In this document: piece after piece, positions 32,246 through 45,084 of the stretch
Layout: each line of letters starts with the position of its first letter
Numbering within the stretch: position 1 is the stretch's first letter
Assembly: GCA_021307315.1 (NCBI GenBank)
Contig: JAJSPD010000027.1
Span: forward strand, 1-64,000
Source of the DNA: Bisporella sp. PMI_857
Taxonomy: Eukaryota > Ascomycota > Leotiomycetes > Helotiales > Helotiaceae
Reading direction: 5' to 3'
DNA length: 64,000 bases
Translations under genes and position numbers: made by a program
Notes under the pieces: generated by a model
What the model was told of the DNA's origin: nothing
The model's database searches: none
The model's input: only the letters and a program-made list of their open reading frames with translations

Positions 32246-33235
32246 ATAGTTGAGTGGATAGACGATTGGATATTCAGCCCGTTTAAGCCCAACACCAAAA
32301 AAGTGCGCATTGAAAAAAAGAGGGTTGGCGAGAAACTCTACGAGTTCGTCGAGGTAGCTTTGCTCACTAACTCAAACACTCAGCTCCTGCTTGGTATCGC
32401 GCAAGTAATCAGCTTCAGTATACTCGGTAAATGCGAGACGTCACGCTACCACTACATAATCGGGGTATATATGGTGCTGTTGGCATGTTGGAGCGCCTTC
32501 ATTGCTATGGTGCTCGTTCGGCGCTATTGGAAGGCTCCCCTCGCCGCCTTTATCAGGACCATCTGCTTTCTTGTCCTCGCATTATCTCTTGCCTACCTTT
32601 ATGAGAAGCAGCTGCGGCATGACAAGACGGATCCCTACAAGCCGCTGCAGGATCGAAAAGACAGCCTAGTATTTCTCGCTGGCTCTTGCTTCCTAGATGA
32701 TGACTTATGGCGTGAGACATTTGGCTCTTTTAGTCAAGTTCAGCTTGAAGCCGTTGGGTGGACCAACCCTAAGACGTCACCTGATTTTATTTCATACGTC
32801 GTTCTCTGCGCATGTGCCGCATTCGCGCTCCCTGTTCTTATCATCCGTTTCTGTCGTGACTTGGCTGGTGTTGAAGAGGGGTTTACGAAAAGGATCAACA
32901 ACCGGTTTTACCAGTTGTTCGTTACTGCCTATTGGGTCTTGCCGTGGGTCGCTAGCATGGTTGTGTGGGGCTACATCACTTACACGATCTTCTATCTCAG
33001 GAATTGGGTCTACGCCTCGGGCTGGATGAACATGCCTGGTGGATCTAATAAGGAAAAAGAAGTCTATGGATTCGGTCAGATTGCCCCTATAGTGGCTACT
33101 TGCGCTGTTATTATAGCCGTAAGCGATAAGTGGGAGAAGCTGCCAAGGTACGCAGACACAAATCTAAACTTTCGAGCATTTTCTTATTTAATCGTTAACA
33201 GAATCAAACGAGGTGGAAAGTGTACCGATGGCTGA
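32246..33235 (+). CDS. Multi-pass fungal membrane protein, 5' end missing or spliced
   Basis: An open frame beginning after an in-frame TAG at about 32229, with no suitable ATG: the coding-like sequence already starts at IVEWIDDWIFSPFKPN. Then EKLYEFVEVALLTNSNTQLLLG and several hydrophobic spans: about 32380-32430, 32460-32520, 32540-32600, 32790-32860, 32920-33010 and 33080-33125. The block LLTNSNTQLLLGI...YHYIIGVYMVLL recurs in uncharacterised ascomycete multi-pass proteins (recalled). About 325 residues are visible; relatives usually have an extra N-terminal extracellular part and first helix. Either a 5' exon lies upstream (acceptor near 32235-32246) or the gene is truncated. The ATG-less start is the main doubt. 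Confidence 0.6.
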   Translation: MVEWIDDWIFSPFKPNTKKVRIEKKRVGEKLYEFVEVALLTNSNTQLLLGIAQVISFSILGKCETSRYHYIIGVYMVLLACWSAFIAMVLVRRYWKAPLAAFIRTICFLVLALSLAYLYEKQLRHDKTDPYKPLQDRKDSLVFLAGSCFLDDDLWRETFGSFSQVQLEAVGWTNPKTSPDFISYVVLCACAAFALPVLIIRFCRDLAGVEEGFTKRINNRFYQLFVTAYWVLPWVASMVVWGYITYTIFYLRNWVYASGWMNMPGGSNKEKEVYGFGQIAPIVATCAVIIAVSDKWEKLPRYADTNLNFRAFSYLIVNRIKRGGKCTDG

Positions 33236-34472
33236 GGTCCGGATGAAACTTGCAAATACATAGACTTTTTCAGTTCCGAATTTTTAGTGATTATATTGAT
33301 GTTGTTCCTTAAGCTTAATGATAGTTGTTGTTCCATGCCATCGCGCGATCCATGGTTACTATTCCTATTCGGGTCCATGCGTGAAATGTCAAAAGGCAGT
33401 CGCGACTGCTACTCTACAACACGCAATGGAATATCTCGGCTAGAAGGCGAATGTTGGCCGTAGATAATAATCAAAAGTAAAAAAATATGTTTTATCTCAG
33501 CAAATGTAGGTGCAGACGAGAACAGCAAACGAGAATTAAAGTATAGCATAATATTACACTACAAGCAAACTTACATGGACATATATCAAAATCTGAATAT
33601 ATACCAAGAAAGTTTATATATATAGGGTCACTAGTTTAAATCAAGTGAGTTGGTTGAGGCTCTGTCAATAATAGGGATTGATCTGGATGGCGCAGCTTTT
33701 ATTTACTGTTTCCCCAGAACATTTTTTTGATATATAGTATCCACTACAAGCCATGTCCCTGGTCTGGAAGACGGCAGAGCAGCACTAGAGCAGCAGAGTT
33801 CTGATTAAACATCTCACTTATCCACTGATACTTGCTGCAAAAGCCTTGCCGGTGGAGTAGTATACATTTGTATAGGTGTATGCGAGCTCTTGTAGTGTCA
33901 AGACATGTCAAAGGCAGCGGGAGCAGCAGTATTCGGAATAGTCAGAAGTGGCTTAGAAATAGCCCTGCCTATTATGCAATTGAGCAATCCAGGGCCTGTC
34001 CAGGAAATGGTCTAGCTGCGACGTAGTGAGTAGCTCTGGCGGGAAAATGATAATAGTCAACGTGCTTAGTGATTCGGAGAGCGGTTCAAAGGATTGTCTA
34101 CCAAGGGGTTTAGGGTGAGGCTTATTGTCTTCGGGTCTATAGAAGGGTGATATTCTTTCTTATTCTAAGCGTTAAAAAGGCCTGGACGATGGTCCGTACA
34201 TTGGAATCCTAAGATTAAGGAAGATTTTGGACGGATAAATCTTGTCCTTCAAGCGTTTCCTTCTCCTTCTCCCTCTCCACAGGTTCGTAGGGAACACTGC
34301 GTACAGGTGTTGAGTCTCGTCCCCCTTTTATGCATTGAACAATGGTATGGTGTCAATATCAATTATAGCCATGGATGATAAATGTTGAAATATCCCTCTT
34401 GATATTGAGAGCCTTCGTCACCAGCCGGCAACCTTAAATTCGATGAAGAACAAGCCATCAGATGCCAGACAA
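33236..34472. other. Intergenic, no gene seen
   Basis: About 1.2 kb, moderately AT-rich, downstream of two convergent genes. Short frames only; no repeat or RNA gene recognised. Confidence 0.4.
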
Positions 34473-35936
34473 CTATGATGATGTTTCCCCTATCACCTCT
34501 TTCGTCACGAAATTTATGGCGTCCTTCTCATCCAGCTGCTCCTCCACCTTTTCCGGTATCCGATCAATTCTCGTCCCCCAGTTATTTGGATTCATCCTCT
34601 TATCCTGTGCTTTCCGCCAGAACTCGATATCCTCCTCCGACTTCACACGTAGACCACCAGGGAAGAACACCGGCACTAACGACGTGCCCACGAATTCGTA
34701 CTTGGATTCCACCTCTTTGAGCACAGCTGCAACTTTCTTATTTGAGATGGTTTCAATCAATCTAATGTGAAACCCCATGGCGCTGGGTTTTCGCGGCGCA
34801 CCTGCTGCGATAACATTTTGAACACTACCGAGAAGCCCGATTCCCATCAAGTCTGTACGCATGTTAACGAGCATATGGGTTTGGATGCGCCAGAGAGGAA
34901 CTTACACCAAGTATCAGTCTTCAAGCCTGCAACTGTCCCCAACAGCGCTAGCCAAAGAAGTGCAAGCACGGCAGTCGATATTCTCGTGAGTCTCCCGGCC
35001 GACTTCGTCCTCGTTCCTAGAGCCAAGATCTCCAGATCCAATCCCTCACCCTTCGTCCCCAAAATCAGCATGGCATGACGACTCCCATTGCCCTGCGTGA
35101 TCGTCACTGTTGCACTTCCCGTTCGCGGCCCCGCAGCCCATTTCTCCGATTTCCATTGTGGTAAGGACCCCTCTACCAAAGCCAGTAGATTCCCGCACAC
35201 GGCAATCATGAAGGTGCCCCACTCATTGGATATGATCCACGGGATGATCGATATACACAATTGTATCAAAATCATCACGTAGCCCGACAGCCACACCCAA
35301 TCCACCGTCGGCGTCCCATGTGCCGTGCCCTGCTCCGCCTGGGGGACCAGTTGGTAAACCGACACGCGCAGTGCTTCCCATTCCTTGTCTTTGCCTTTGT
35401 CTTTCGCTGCCTCGGTAGGTTTAAGCCCCGTCGTCCCAGGCGGTACATGGGCCTGTTCTCGACCCCCCATTTCCTCATCTACGCGATCATCACCATCTCT
35501 GAGCAACCTGCCCAAGACCCATGTTTTCGTCGTGCGGATATGACCACTTCGGGCGCCGATGACAAGGGTGTTGGTCATGTCTGTGTTGGGCATCAAGGAG
35601 CCATCTGCCAGTTGTTATGTTACTTATGAGATGCTGGTTTCTTGAGAGCGACAATAAAACAAAAGGAGAGGACAGTAAACACTAACCACCAACGGCGTTC
35701 AGCAACGCCCGCGCAGCGTAGGCTACCCATCCGAATGAGAAGGCTACCGGCGTAATGGTTCGCCCAGCTAATTGTGCCACAGCTCCCTGAACTATATCAG
35801 GGCCCAGGAGCAGCAGGATAGAGAGGATATCGGCTGGGTTCACCCATTGCGCGGCGAGGTAGTCGGAGACGGTGACGGGGTTTGTGGTATTGACATTGCG
35901 GGATTGGAGTAAGGCTGCCCATGGCGCAGGGGCCAT
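34473..35936 (-). CDS. Fungal integral membrane protein, three exons
   Basis: Exons 35687-35936, 34906-35604 and 34473-34852; introns of 82 bp (GTTAGT...CTGGCAG) and 53 bp (GTAAGT...GTACAG). The joins read NAVGDGSLMPNTDMTNTLVI and TDTWYLMGIGLLGSVQN, both seamless. The start is ATG 35934-35936 (KMAPAPWAALLQSRNV context); the longer frame upstream begins with GTG. The 442-residue product carries VTVSDYLAAQWVNPADILS, ITPVAFSFGWVAY, TTKTWVLGRLLRD, EALRVSVYQL, EGSLPQWKSEKW, TITQGNGSRHAMLILG, LVPVFFPGGLRV: the conserved blocks of an uncharacterised ascomycete membrane-protein family (recalled). Membrane spans are near residues 35-55, 65-80, 190-240, 300-350. Function unknown. No lesion seen. Confidence 0.85.
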
Positions 35937-37473
35937 CTTTTCTTGGTGTGGTTGGGATAATAATAGTGGTAGGGAGCTCACGATTGATCGTGAGACTAAA
36001 AGTGAGAAGAGGTAGTAAGCTCAAATACCTACTTGCTTACCTTATGAGGGAAATGTTAATGCTGATGCGGACGCTTTGCCGCCGCTGTCAACCCGCAGAC
36101 TTGGTACTTGGTATTACCAGGTTAGGGTATGTAAATTCCCTTCTATTGTGTTGATACGCCAATTGGATTGATGCTGGACCCCCTGCAGACCCCACTGCGC
36201 GCGGTGCTTCCCGCGCACGATTTTAGGTGCCGTTCTAGTGTGTCAGTGTCCTTCGCATTACTAAAGCTAAAAGTTGTGGTAGGACAGAGCTGGAGGGCTA
36301 GAGCCTCAAGGCAGAATCTGGAAGATCCTGTTTTAATGACTGGTCAAGGCAAAAAGCAAATAAAATGCTGAGAATAAGCTGTGTTGGCATTCTGCGTTGT
36401 GCCGTGTCCCCGCCTCGTTTCCCCGTTCTGGCTCACCATGTACAATTCGACTGCGGCTGCGACGACTGATGCCCAATCGTGGCTGTCGGGTTGCATCTGA
36501 GGACGAAGCTTCTCGCGAATGACAACCGTCCATTCCAACCTTGAATGATCTTGTGTTCCTCGCCTGGCGAATCTTCATTACTGCTGTTGAACGCCCGACA
36601 ATGAATGCTGCTGGATAACGTAACGGCAGAGAGCTAGACCTGACCGGTAATCCTAGTAGTTCAACTGGTTCAACTGATTCAGTGTTTCTCAATCCAATAG
36701 ATCTTTTAAGGCTGCTAGAGGTCTATGGAGTCCTTAAAGAGAAAATCTCAATGTAAATAAACAATATATTACTACAGATATTATCATGTTTCCTAAGCAA
36801 CTATCGTGCACGAGTTCAATAGTGGTCCATGCGTGACGAGGACTAGGAAGACCTCAAACTACTAGGATCACTGGGCCTGACGTGGCATTGGCTGAAGCGG
36901 GACCCGACAATGGCCAATCGTTCCTCAATCTCAGGTCTCGAGTCTTTTGTTCTGTATGTGTGAGGCGATTTTATGATACCCCACATTGATATTCGTGCAT
37001 GAAATACCAGACCACCTTGCTGGTTGTACCAATTGGCGTGTTAAAGAGCTCCAGCTGAAAGCTGATCACCGAGTTGCTTCCAAGTGGGTGTGCGAGGCTG
37101 CCCCCCCATGCTCGGTGGCTGAGAACGATCGCAACCTTGGGATCCGATGTTGATGGTAGCACCCTCATTCATACTGTACTCTTTGGTCCAACACCAGCCT
37201 TCCCCTCCCGTGAGCACTGTCCCCTGTGACTGATCAGTGATGGCTGGTGTAGAGAAACAGCGACTATTCAGCTCGGGCTGCCAGAACATTGGGCTCGATC
37301 ATCAGAACAAAAGGTCCCAACAAGAGGAAACCCGTGTTTGATTACCTATGATCCACCCAAGCAGATTTCATCCAAGAATCATTTTGAATTGATCTTCATA
37401 CCTGACCGTTCCAAGCTCTTCTAATAGCGCTATCTAACTATTCAGCCGTGTTTCTGCGTTCAACTCATTCAGG
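35937..37473. other. Intergenic and promoter region of the HET gene
   Basis: About 1.5 kb between divergent genes. The minus-strand frame 36333-36692 has no recognisable domain and an arginine/serine-rich composition typical of non-coding frames. No repeat seen. The last few hundred bases must include the promoter of the gene starting at 37474. Confidence 0.4.
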
Positions 37474-40400
37474 ATGTCACCACCTTCAGTATGTGTTCTT
37501 GAATCAAGTTGCGACTTGTATATCTGCTGCTAACTCGCAATAGTCGAAAGTAGTCGTCTCCCCTGCCGATATCTCAGATGCTTATAAATATCATGCTATG
37601 CTGGCCAACGGTCCTGGCAAGGACAGCGACTCTGAAAGCTCTATAATGTCCGAAGAATTTGACTCTGACGATTTTGCTTCTGAGGATGAGAATGAAGACC
37701 AATCGGAGGGCGATGCCAAAGAATCCGAAGATGAGAACATTCTGGAGATGCGTAATAATCTGATTGATGAGAGGGAGAATGACCAAGAGAAGTTGTCTAC
37801 GTTTCCAGTCTTTTTACTAAACCTAAACACCGAGCTCACCCTTCCTGTCTCTGGATCGATGAGGTTCAATGGAAAATGCTCCAATTCCAAGTCTCGTAAC
37901 GAGATGTGGTTGGGGGCTCCCAACCTCGCTTTGCGCGACTTGCGCAAGAGAGGGCTGGGTTTCTTGGACCAAATAGGTCAACTATGCATTCAAGCCAAGA
38001 TTCATGAATGTAAGAACAAGAAATGCAACGAAACCAAAGAGCGTATGAGGAAAATCGCTCCCAAGTGCGACTGGAGACCTTTTCAAGAGTGGGCTTTGAC
38101 AGCCATGTCTTGTCAGGCATGCCTAACTAGTGAACAAAAGTTGACCAAGGCCCACACACATATCGCATCTGCTGTTTATGGACTTTGCACGATTCTCAAG
38201 AGATCAAAGGCCAAGAGTGCAAAGTATATTCGCCCATCTCTTGATGGCCCGTCTCTAGAAAATGGGTCAGAACGGGCTCCTGTAAACATCGCGAGTGTGT
38301 GCAATGTACTCTCATGGATGATGGTTATTCAAGACGAGATTGTTGTTCATCCTGACGACCTTGATGGTTTGGATCGCAAGTTTCTCCCGCCTGCTCTTAC
38401 ATTGCCTGTGATTGAGAACGCTGCGAAAGACCTCCAGCAACTTGGGATTTGCAAAAATCGACTTTGGAATCTCGTCACACTCAGTGAGCGCCAAGAAAAC
38501 GACTTCCCAGACTTCATGCAAGCCTTGATGCTTCACCCGGAGTCTTTCAAACATCTTCACGGTGTTCATGAATTCTGTACGCCAACCAAATGCCAGCGCT
38601 CGCAGATCGATAGCACGACCGTTGGACAAATGCATAAATGCCAAGAACCACTTAAGTGTCAGACACGGACGTTCAACGTGGATCTTCTTGAGACATCTCT
38701 TGATCTCGGGAAACCAACCGCATGGTCACGACTCAAGCCGTGTCTAAGTCGGCCAAATGAGGCTTACATTGCAATCTCGCACGTCTGGTCTGATGGGACG
38801 GGAGTTGGAGTCAAGAATGCAGGCTGCGTTAATGAGTGCCTGTTTGACTACTTCGCTCAGGTGGCAGAAAGGCTGAAATGCACGGGAATCTGGTGGGATG
38901 CATTATCCATACCTCAAGAGTCTAAAGCCAGGAGTAAAGCGCTGAACAAAATGCATTCTAATTATGCAAACGCCAAGACCACCGTTGTTCATGATAACTA
39001 CCTTGTCAACTTTGAGTGGAAAGACGATGGTAGCCCATGCCTCGCCCTAGTTCTTTCATCCTGGTTTACTCGGGGCTGGACGGCTTTGGAGTTGATTATG
39101 TCTGGGAAGGTACAGGTACTCTTCAAAGACCCTAATGGAGGTTCAAAGCCTCTAATTAAAGATCTCGACACGGAAGTGCTAGCTACTGAACCCGGTGGAC
39201 ATACGCGCGCGCATTGGCTCATATCAGGGTTTATTCGACGGTTGCGCAAACCAATTGATGAACTTGGCGACCTGCTTGCTATCCTGAAAGCACGAAGCAC
39301 ATCTTGGGCACGGGACCGTACCATCATCGCTGCTCTACTTTTGAATGTACCCGATTGTGACTTCACGCGAGTTGAAGGCGAGATCACGCGACACATTCTT
39401 ACTCACCTTGGATATATTCCATTTGAATGTCTCTTCCACGGAAATGTGACTATGGCTGACTCTGGGCCCTGGTCGTGGTGTGTGCCTTCACTTGATGATA
39501 TCCGTTTGGATTTGTCGAAGAAGCTGCGGGGTATCGATAAAGACTATGACATGCTAGTCATCAATAAAAAGGGAGCTATTACAGGGCAATGGGGCTACCG
39601 CAGGCTATATCGAAAGGAAGTCAAGCGGCTAGAGCCATACGGAGAAAATCTCGCAGTTAGAGTGAAGGTCCGAACAGCACTGCGTCACTGGGAGGAATGT
39701 TTGCTTCTGCGAGAATGGGATGACAAGCCTGGACCTGTGCTTCTGGTTACAACTGTAGGGGTAACGAAAGGAGGAATTTTGGAATGCCGATATGTTGGAA
39801 GGGTGATGAAGAAGCGGAGCGAACAGAAACCAGATACCACTCCTGGCGAGGGCGATGACGACAACGTCGCCGACGACGACGGTAACGGCGGCGAGGGTGA
39901 ACATAAGGCAGCTGAAGCTCTTGATGAGTACGGCAATGAACAAGAAGTCGCTAGCGCTGCTAGCGGAGACGGAAATCTACAGGGAGGCGTTAACGCTGCA
40001 GCTAAAGACGCTGATGACAGCGATGAGGAGAGCTTAGGTAGCAGCAAACTTAGCAGTGATAACAGCAGCGACAGCAGTGAGGGCAGCGAACCCGATGATG
40101 TCGGCATTGATGATGATATGTCCGATGTGGACTGGGAAATGGACGATATTCGAATCGGGAATGATGTGATAAAGGAAAAACCCGCAGTCGGCAAACCCGC
40201 CGACGACAAACCAGCAGACAGCAAACCCGCAGTCGACAAACCCGCAGTTTCTGCAAAGCTGGTCCTCAAAACTTTGAACAAAATTCAATCCGCTTCTGCC
40301 CCAGAGGACGACGACGCAGATGGTGATGTAGATGAGCATGCAGACGAGCAGGATTCAGAGCTCGAGAGTCTTTGCGCAGATATTTCCTCAGATAGCTTAT

Positions 40401-43400
40401 CAGATTCTGATGATGAATCTCCCAAAGATGCGGCCGATGCTTCCCATTTTAAGGATACTAGCAACAACACTACTATCGATACCCCTTGGTTTTCGCAAGC
40501 TGATGAGTACCGACGATCAGAGCTCGACTTGAGCTTTGAGTATGATCAGTATGCTTTGGAGCCAGACGATGAACGAGTTAAGCACCTATACAGTGCCATA
40601 AATGCAAATAAGAAAGAAGTCATTCGCCACCTGATCAAAAACAAGACAGACTTGCCAGCGGAAGTAAAAAGGAATTTGATGAGCATACTTGATCCAGAGA
40701 AGGATAACACATTCAAGAAACTCAAAACTTTGGGAGACGTGTATTTTGAGACTGGTAAGTTTGCTGACGCCAAGCTCATGCTTAATATGGTGGTCGAGAC
40801 GCTGGGAAAAAACACAAAAACACGCGCTTCTACAGAAAGACTTGAATCATTGCACGTGCTTGGGCGAGTCTTCATGAAAGAGCAAGAGCCGGATAAAGCA
40901 CGAAAAAAGTTTGACGAGGTACTTGACTTATGCGAACTTAAGGATAAGAAGAGAGATGCAAAAATATCTGAAAAGGCCAAAGCTTTAGAGGCGAAAACTG
41001 CCTCCAAAGGTCCCACCTCCCAACTAAAGCACACTTCAACATTCGCCAAAAATCAAACCTCCCAAGTAAAGCGTGTGCCAACGTTCAGCACTTCATCCAA
41101 GACGAATACAGACTCAAAAGCAACACCGGCTTCCAAGGACAACCCTACATCAAAGGCAAATGAGCCAAACCCCGACCAGAAAGTCACCAAGTGGCACAAG
41201 ATTGAGCTCAACGCGCGTGCCGATCTATGTCTCCTTTACGCAGAAACCGGTGACATTAAAGCTGCCACTGAAAAGTACCAGGAAGCATTGAAGTCATTTG
41301 GCAAAGCCTCAACGTCAGTGGATGCATTCAAAAATATCTGGGGTATTGAAATTGATGAACTTGACTCGAAGAAAAGGAGGGAACAGTACGAGGAAGCAGA
41401 AGGAACTTATATTTACGCCTTAAAACGACTAGAGGGCGAGAGGCAAGTCGGGAAGGAACACAGATTAACGTTAATCACTGTTCTCAACTTGGCCATCGTC
41501 TATGAACTGCGTAAGAAATACCAGGAAGCAGAACTGCTTTACAAGCGAGCCCAGGCTGGTTTCAAAAAAGAGTTAGATGAAGATCATATTTTGACACTCT
41601 CATCAGTCCATCGGCTGGCTGTTGTCTCCACAGTCTTAGAGAAGCTAGAAGGTACAGATAAATTGTATCAACAGGCGTTGAATGGTGTTGAGAACAGATA
41701 CGGGCCTTACCACAAATTTACTTTCACCGTCATGTCTGATTTCGGCAATCATTACCTTGCTGAAAACGATCCACTCAATGCCATGAAGATGTTTCAAAGA
41801 GTCATGAGGGGGGATGGCTCACCATATCATCCTTATCCAGAATTGTCTCTGGCTGCCCTGAGAGACAAGGCTAGGTGTTATGTCCAACAGACTAAGCTTC
41901 CACAGGCTGAAGAGGCATTTGAAAGCGCTCTGAGAGGATTGCAAGATATTTCTGGGCAGACCTTGGCGGCATGCTCAACAGCCTTCTCACTGGGCGTGCT
42001 CTACGAAGGACAAGGTGAACTACACAAAGCGGTGGACAAGTTTCGCTATTGTATGGTAAAATACCGCAAATTGTTAGGGGAAAGTGATACGGAGACCCTC
42101 AAGGCAACTAGAAGACTCGGCTTGGTTCAAGAGACTATCGGCGAAATACCCGTTGCGAAAGATATGCTTCAACTTGCATATGACGGATACAAGGAAATAG
42201 AAAAGAGCAAGGCGACCAAAGAAAACAGAGAGAGCAAAGACTTTGCTTTCACACACCCAGACACATTGGAGGCCGCTCATAGTTTGGGTTCTGTTTATAT
42301 CGGCCTAGGAAAGCTAAAGGAAGCCGAGGAACTGTGTTCCTTGGCTTACAAAGGCTTGAGCAAGGGGCTTGGTCCAGAGGATCTATCTACGCTCATGGCA
42401 TCACGATCTCTGGGAATTCTATGTTTCAAACAACTCAAACTTGTTCTTTCCAAGAAGTATCTCGAGGAAACCTTGGAGGGACTTAAGAAAAAGACACCTC
42501 ATGAGGTAGACCAGGAGCTGACACTACGCGTTGCCACAGAGCTCGGCATCACTTGTGCCCGAATAGGCAAATATGACGAAGCAAAAGAGTTGTTTGAGCA
42601 AGCCATTGCCGGATTCACAAAAATCGGAACCCCGAAGAGCAAACCAAAGGCAGAGGTGCCTTTGCTCATTGCGGAGCTCAAACTCGGAGATCTATATGCG
42701 GAACAGGAGATATTTGATCTTGCCAAGAAGAATATCCAGCGAGCTCACAAGGGATTCGATAGGATTCTAGGCTCTAAGAATCCCAACACACTTGAAGCGA
42801 TTTTGAGTCTCGGAAAACTCAAGAACCAGTCTTCCGTCAAAGCAGAGAATTTGCTCAAACAAGCGTTGGACGGTTTCAATAAGGAAGTTGGGCCAGATGA
42901 TATGCGTACCTTGGATGCGTCTGCCAGCCTTGGATATCTCTATATGAACGAACCCCTGAATCTTGGCGAAGCGGTTAAATTCATCAAACAAGCTATAGAT
43001 GGATACAAGACGCAGCCCATTTCCAATCATCCTTTTATGTTAGAGGCCATGTATCGACTGGGCGTCGTGTACAAGAAGCAGGGAAATACCGTAAAGAGCG
43101 AAAAGATGTTCAAGGATGCGATAGCTGGATTTGAGGAGAGATTCGGACCAGATCATGCGGTGGCATTCAGGACCATCATGCGATTGCGATTTCCAACTGA
43201 GCGTATTGCTGAGTTTACTGCTCCCATATCACACTGCGCACCACCAACACCGGCACTAACTCCCCATGTCGAAATATCTGGCCACAATACAACAGGTTCC
43301 ACATTGACAGGCAGATCGCTTCCAACCCACTCGGTCTATCAAACGAAAGGCAAGCCCTCTGCATCTGACGCGACATCAAGGCAACCAACAAAGTCGTCAT

Positions 43401-44753
43401 CAACAAAGAGCCGTCGAGATGGCGATCCGTTGCCCACACCTCTTGCATCTCCAGAATATGCCTCGTCATCAAAAGGAGGCAATCAAAGAGGGGGCCAAGC
43501 TTCCACGTCTTACGCGTCTCAAAAGTATACAGCATCGACAAGCGACAAACCATATACAGCTTACGAGCCGACGCAGTACACACCATACACACCACTAACC
43601 CCATCAAATCAAAGCGAGAGCAGGGACAAACCTTCCGCATCCTATAACTCTCCTAGAGAGATTTCTCGTTCACCTCTTCGAGTCACAGCCAAGGAAACCA
43701 AGTCTCGTAACAATCAATCATCATCGTCGTCGTCAACAACAAAGAAGTACAACACCAACACACCACTAACCTCAACAAAGCAAGTCGAGAGCAGAGACAA
43801 ACCGTCCGTATCCTACAACCCCCCGAGAGGGATATCTCATTCGGCTATTCCTCAAATTACAACCGAGGTAACTAAGTCCTATAACAAACAATCATTATCT
43901 TCGACAAATAAAAATTACAACACCAACACATCCACGTCTTATAACATCCCACCTCCGACTCACAGCTCTCCTTCACCACTCCGCTCTCGAAACGATTTCC
44001 AACAGGAAGTGCAATCCCATTCCTTGGGTTATACCCAAACTCAGGATACGAGAACAAGAGGTGAGTGAATTTATCACAACACATCAATACAAGAAAAATC
44101 ACATAACTAACTCGTCTGATTCAGAACCACCCCAATGGAACCGCCGCCAAGGTACTTGCAGCGCATGCGGCAAGCGTCTCCGCCACCGCACGGATTTCGA
44201 GAACCACCTCAGCAGCTGCGCCGGTGATTACTTCTCCCGAGGAGGCTCTCAGAACGAGAGTGGTGAGTACAGTGCATGGCGTGACGCGAGCGCAGCCACA
44301 CCCGAAATTTCCTGTCCCCTCTGCCAAGCAGTGTTATGGTCCCAGGATGAGCTCGTCAATCACGCAAGCGAAATTCACCCATACCAGTACTCTCAGTACG
44401 GCCTTTCTCCCTTTGCTATGACAGCGAGTCTTGCGACTCTCTCTTATGCTACCAAGAAGATAATGAGAAAGGCGGCTGGGCAGAAGGGAAACTATGAAGA
44501 TTGGGACAATAATACCCGGTGTAAGAAGTGCGGTATTTCTTTTGAGTCGAGAAACCAGCTGTTTAAGCATGTGAGGGAGTCGGGACACGATAAGGGTGAT
44601 AGGGAGGATGATACTCGGTGTAGGAAGTGTGGGAGTTCCTTTGAGTCGAGGAATAAGCTATTTGTGCATTTGGAGGACTGGGGACACGAGGTGAGCGATG
44701 ATGAGGCCAAGGGCAGCGCTTTCAATAGTGCGCACCATGCACTGCGCTGTTAG
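37474..44753 (+). CDS. Giant HET-domain / TPR / C2H2 zinc-finger protein, three exons
   Basis: Exon 1 37474-37488 (ATGTCACCACCTTCA), intron 55 bp (GTATGT, CTAAC, AATAG); exon 2 37544-44060; intron 64 bp (GTGAGT, CTAAC, TTCAG); exon 3 44125-44753. Both splices keep the frame; 2386 residues. Residues about 411-530 are a HET domain: AYIAISHVWSDG, GIWWDALSIPQE, SWFTRGWTALELIMSGKVQV. Residues 770-980 form an acidic Asp/Glu/Ser linker with a KPADDKPADSKPAVDKPA repeat. Residues 1065-1880 are about 18-20 kinesin-light-chain-like TPRs (for example LAIVYELRKKYQEAELLYKR). Residues 1908-2178 are Ser/Thr/Pro-rich. Exon 3 adds one C2HC and three C2H2 motifs (CSACG, CPLCQ, CKKCG, CRKCG). HET domains trigger heterokaryon incompatibility cell death; no NTPase is visible. 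Exon 3 is reached only by splicing. Confidence 0.85.
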
Positions 44754-45084
44754 CGCACACTGTAGTTTACACTGATAGTACATGCGCTCTTGGTTCAGTG
44801 CACATATCTCGGACTACACTGCCGGTCCAGTGTATGCCTCTCAGACTGCACTGATGGTTCAGTGTACTCGACCACACTAACCACTAGTGCAATACGAAGG
44901 TCGCACACTAACAGTCTCATTGTTAGCGCACCTACAACTCAGCGTGTGTCACGGGACATCGCGTTATACACGAGTTTAGGCATCATGTGACCTTGTCTAC
45001 ATTCTTCTGGTTCCTCGTGCCACGTCTTGTATCTGGAATCAATGCACATCTTGGCTCAAACTCTCACAGCGTGCGTCAGGCAAT
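44754..45084. other. Intergenic with short CAGTGTA/GTTAGCGCAC repeats
   Basis: Downstream of the HET gene, TGTTAGCGCAC occurs at about 44749 and 44930, and CAGTGTA/CACTGATGGTTCAGTG variants recur five times between 44770 and 44880 in both orientations. The CACTG/CAGTG words resemble transposon termini but no element boundary is evident. The first copy overlaps the 3' end of the coding region. Confidence 0.4.

Noticed and set aside
31917..32249. Plus-strand frame just before the membrane protein, tested as its first exon
   Set aside because: No signal peptide or membrane helix and no donor/acceptor pair that joins it in frame with confidence.
36333..36692. 119-codon minus-strand frame
   Set aside because: Composition typical of a chance frame and no conserved motif.
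39685..40281. Long serine/leucine-rich minus-strand frame
   Set aside because: Shadow of the acidic Asp/Glu/Ser linker of the HET gene; no independent support.
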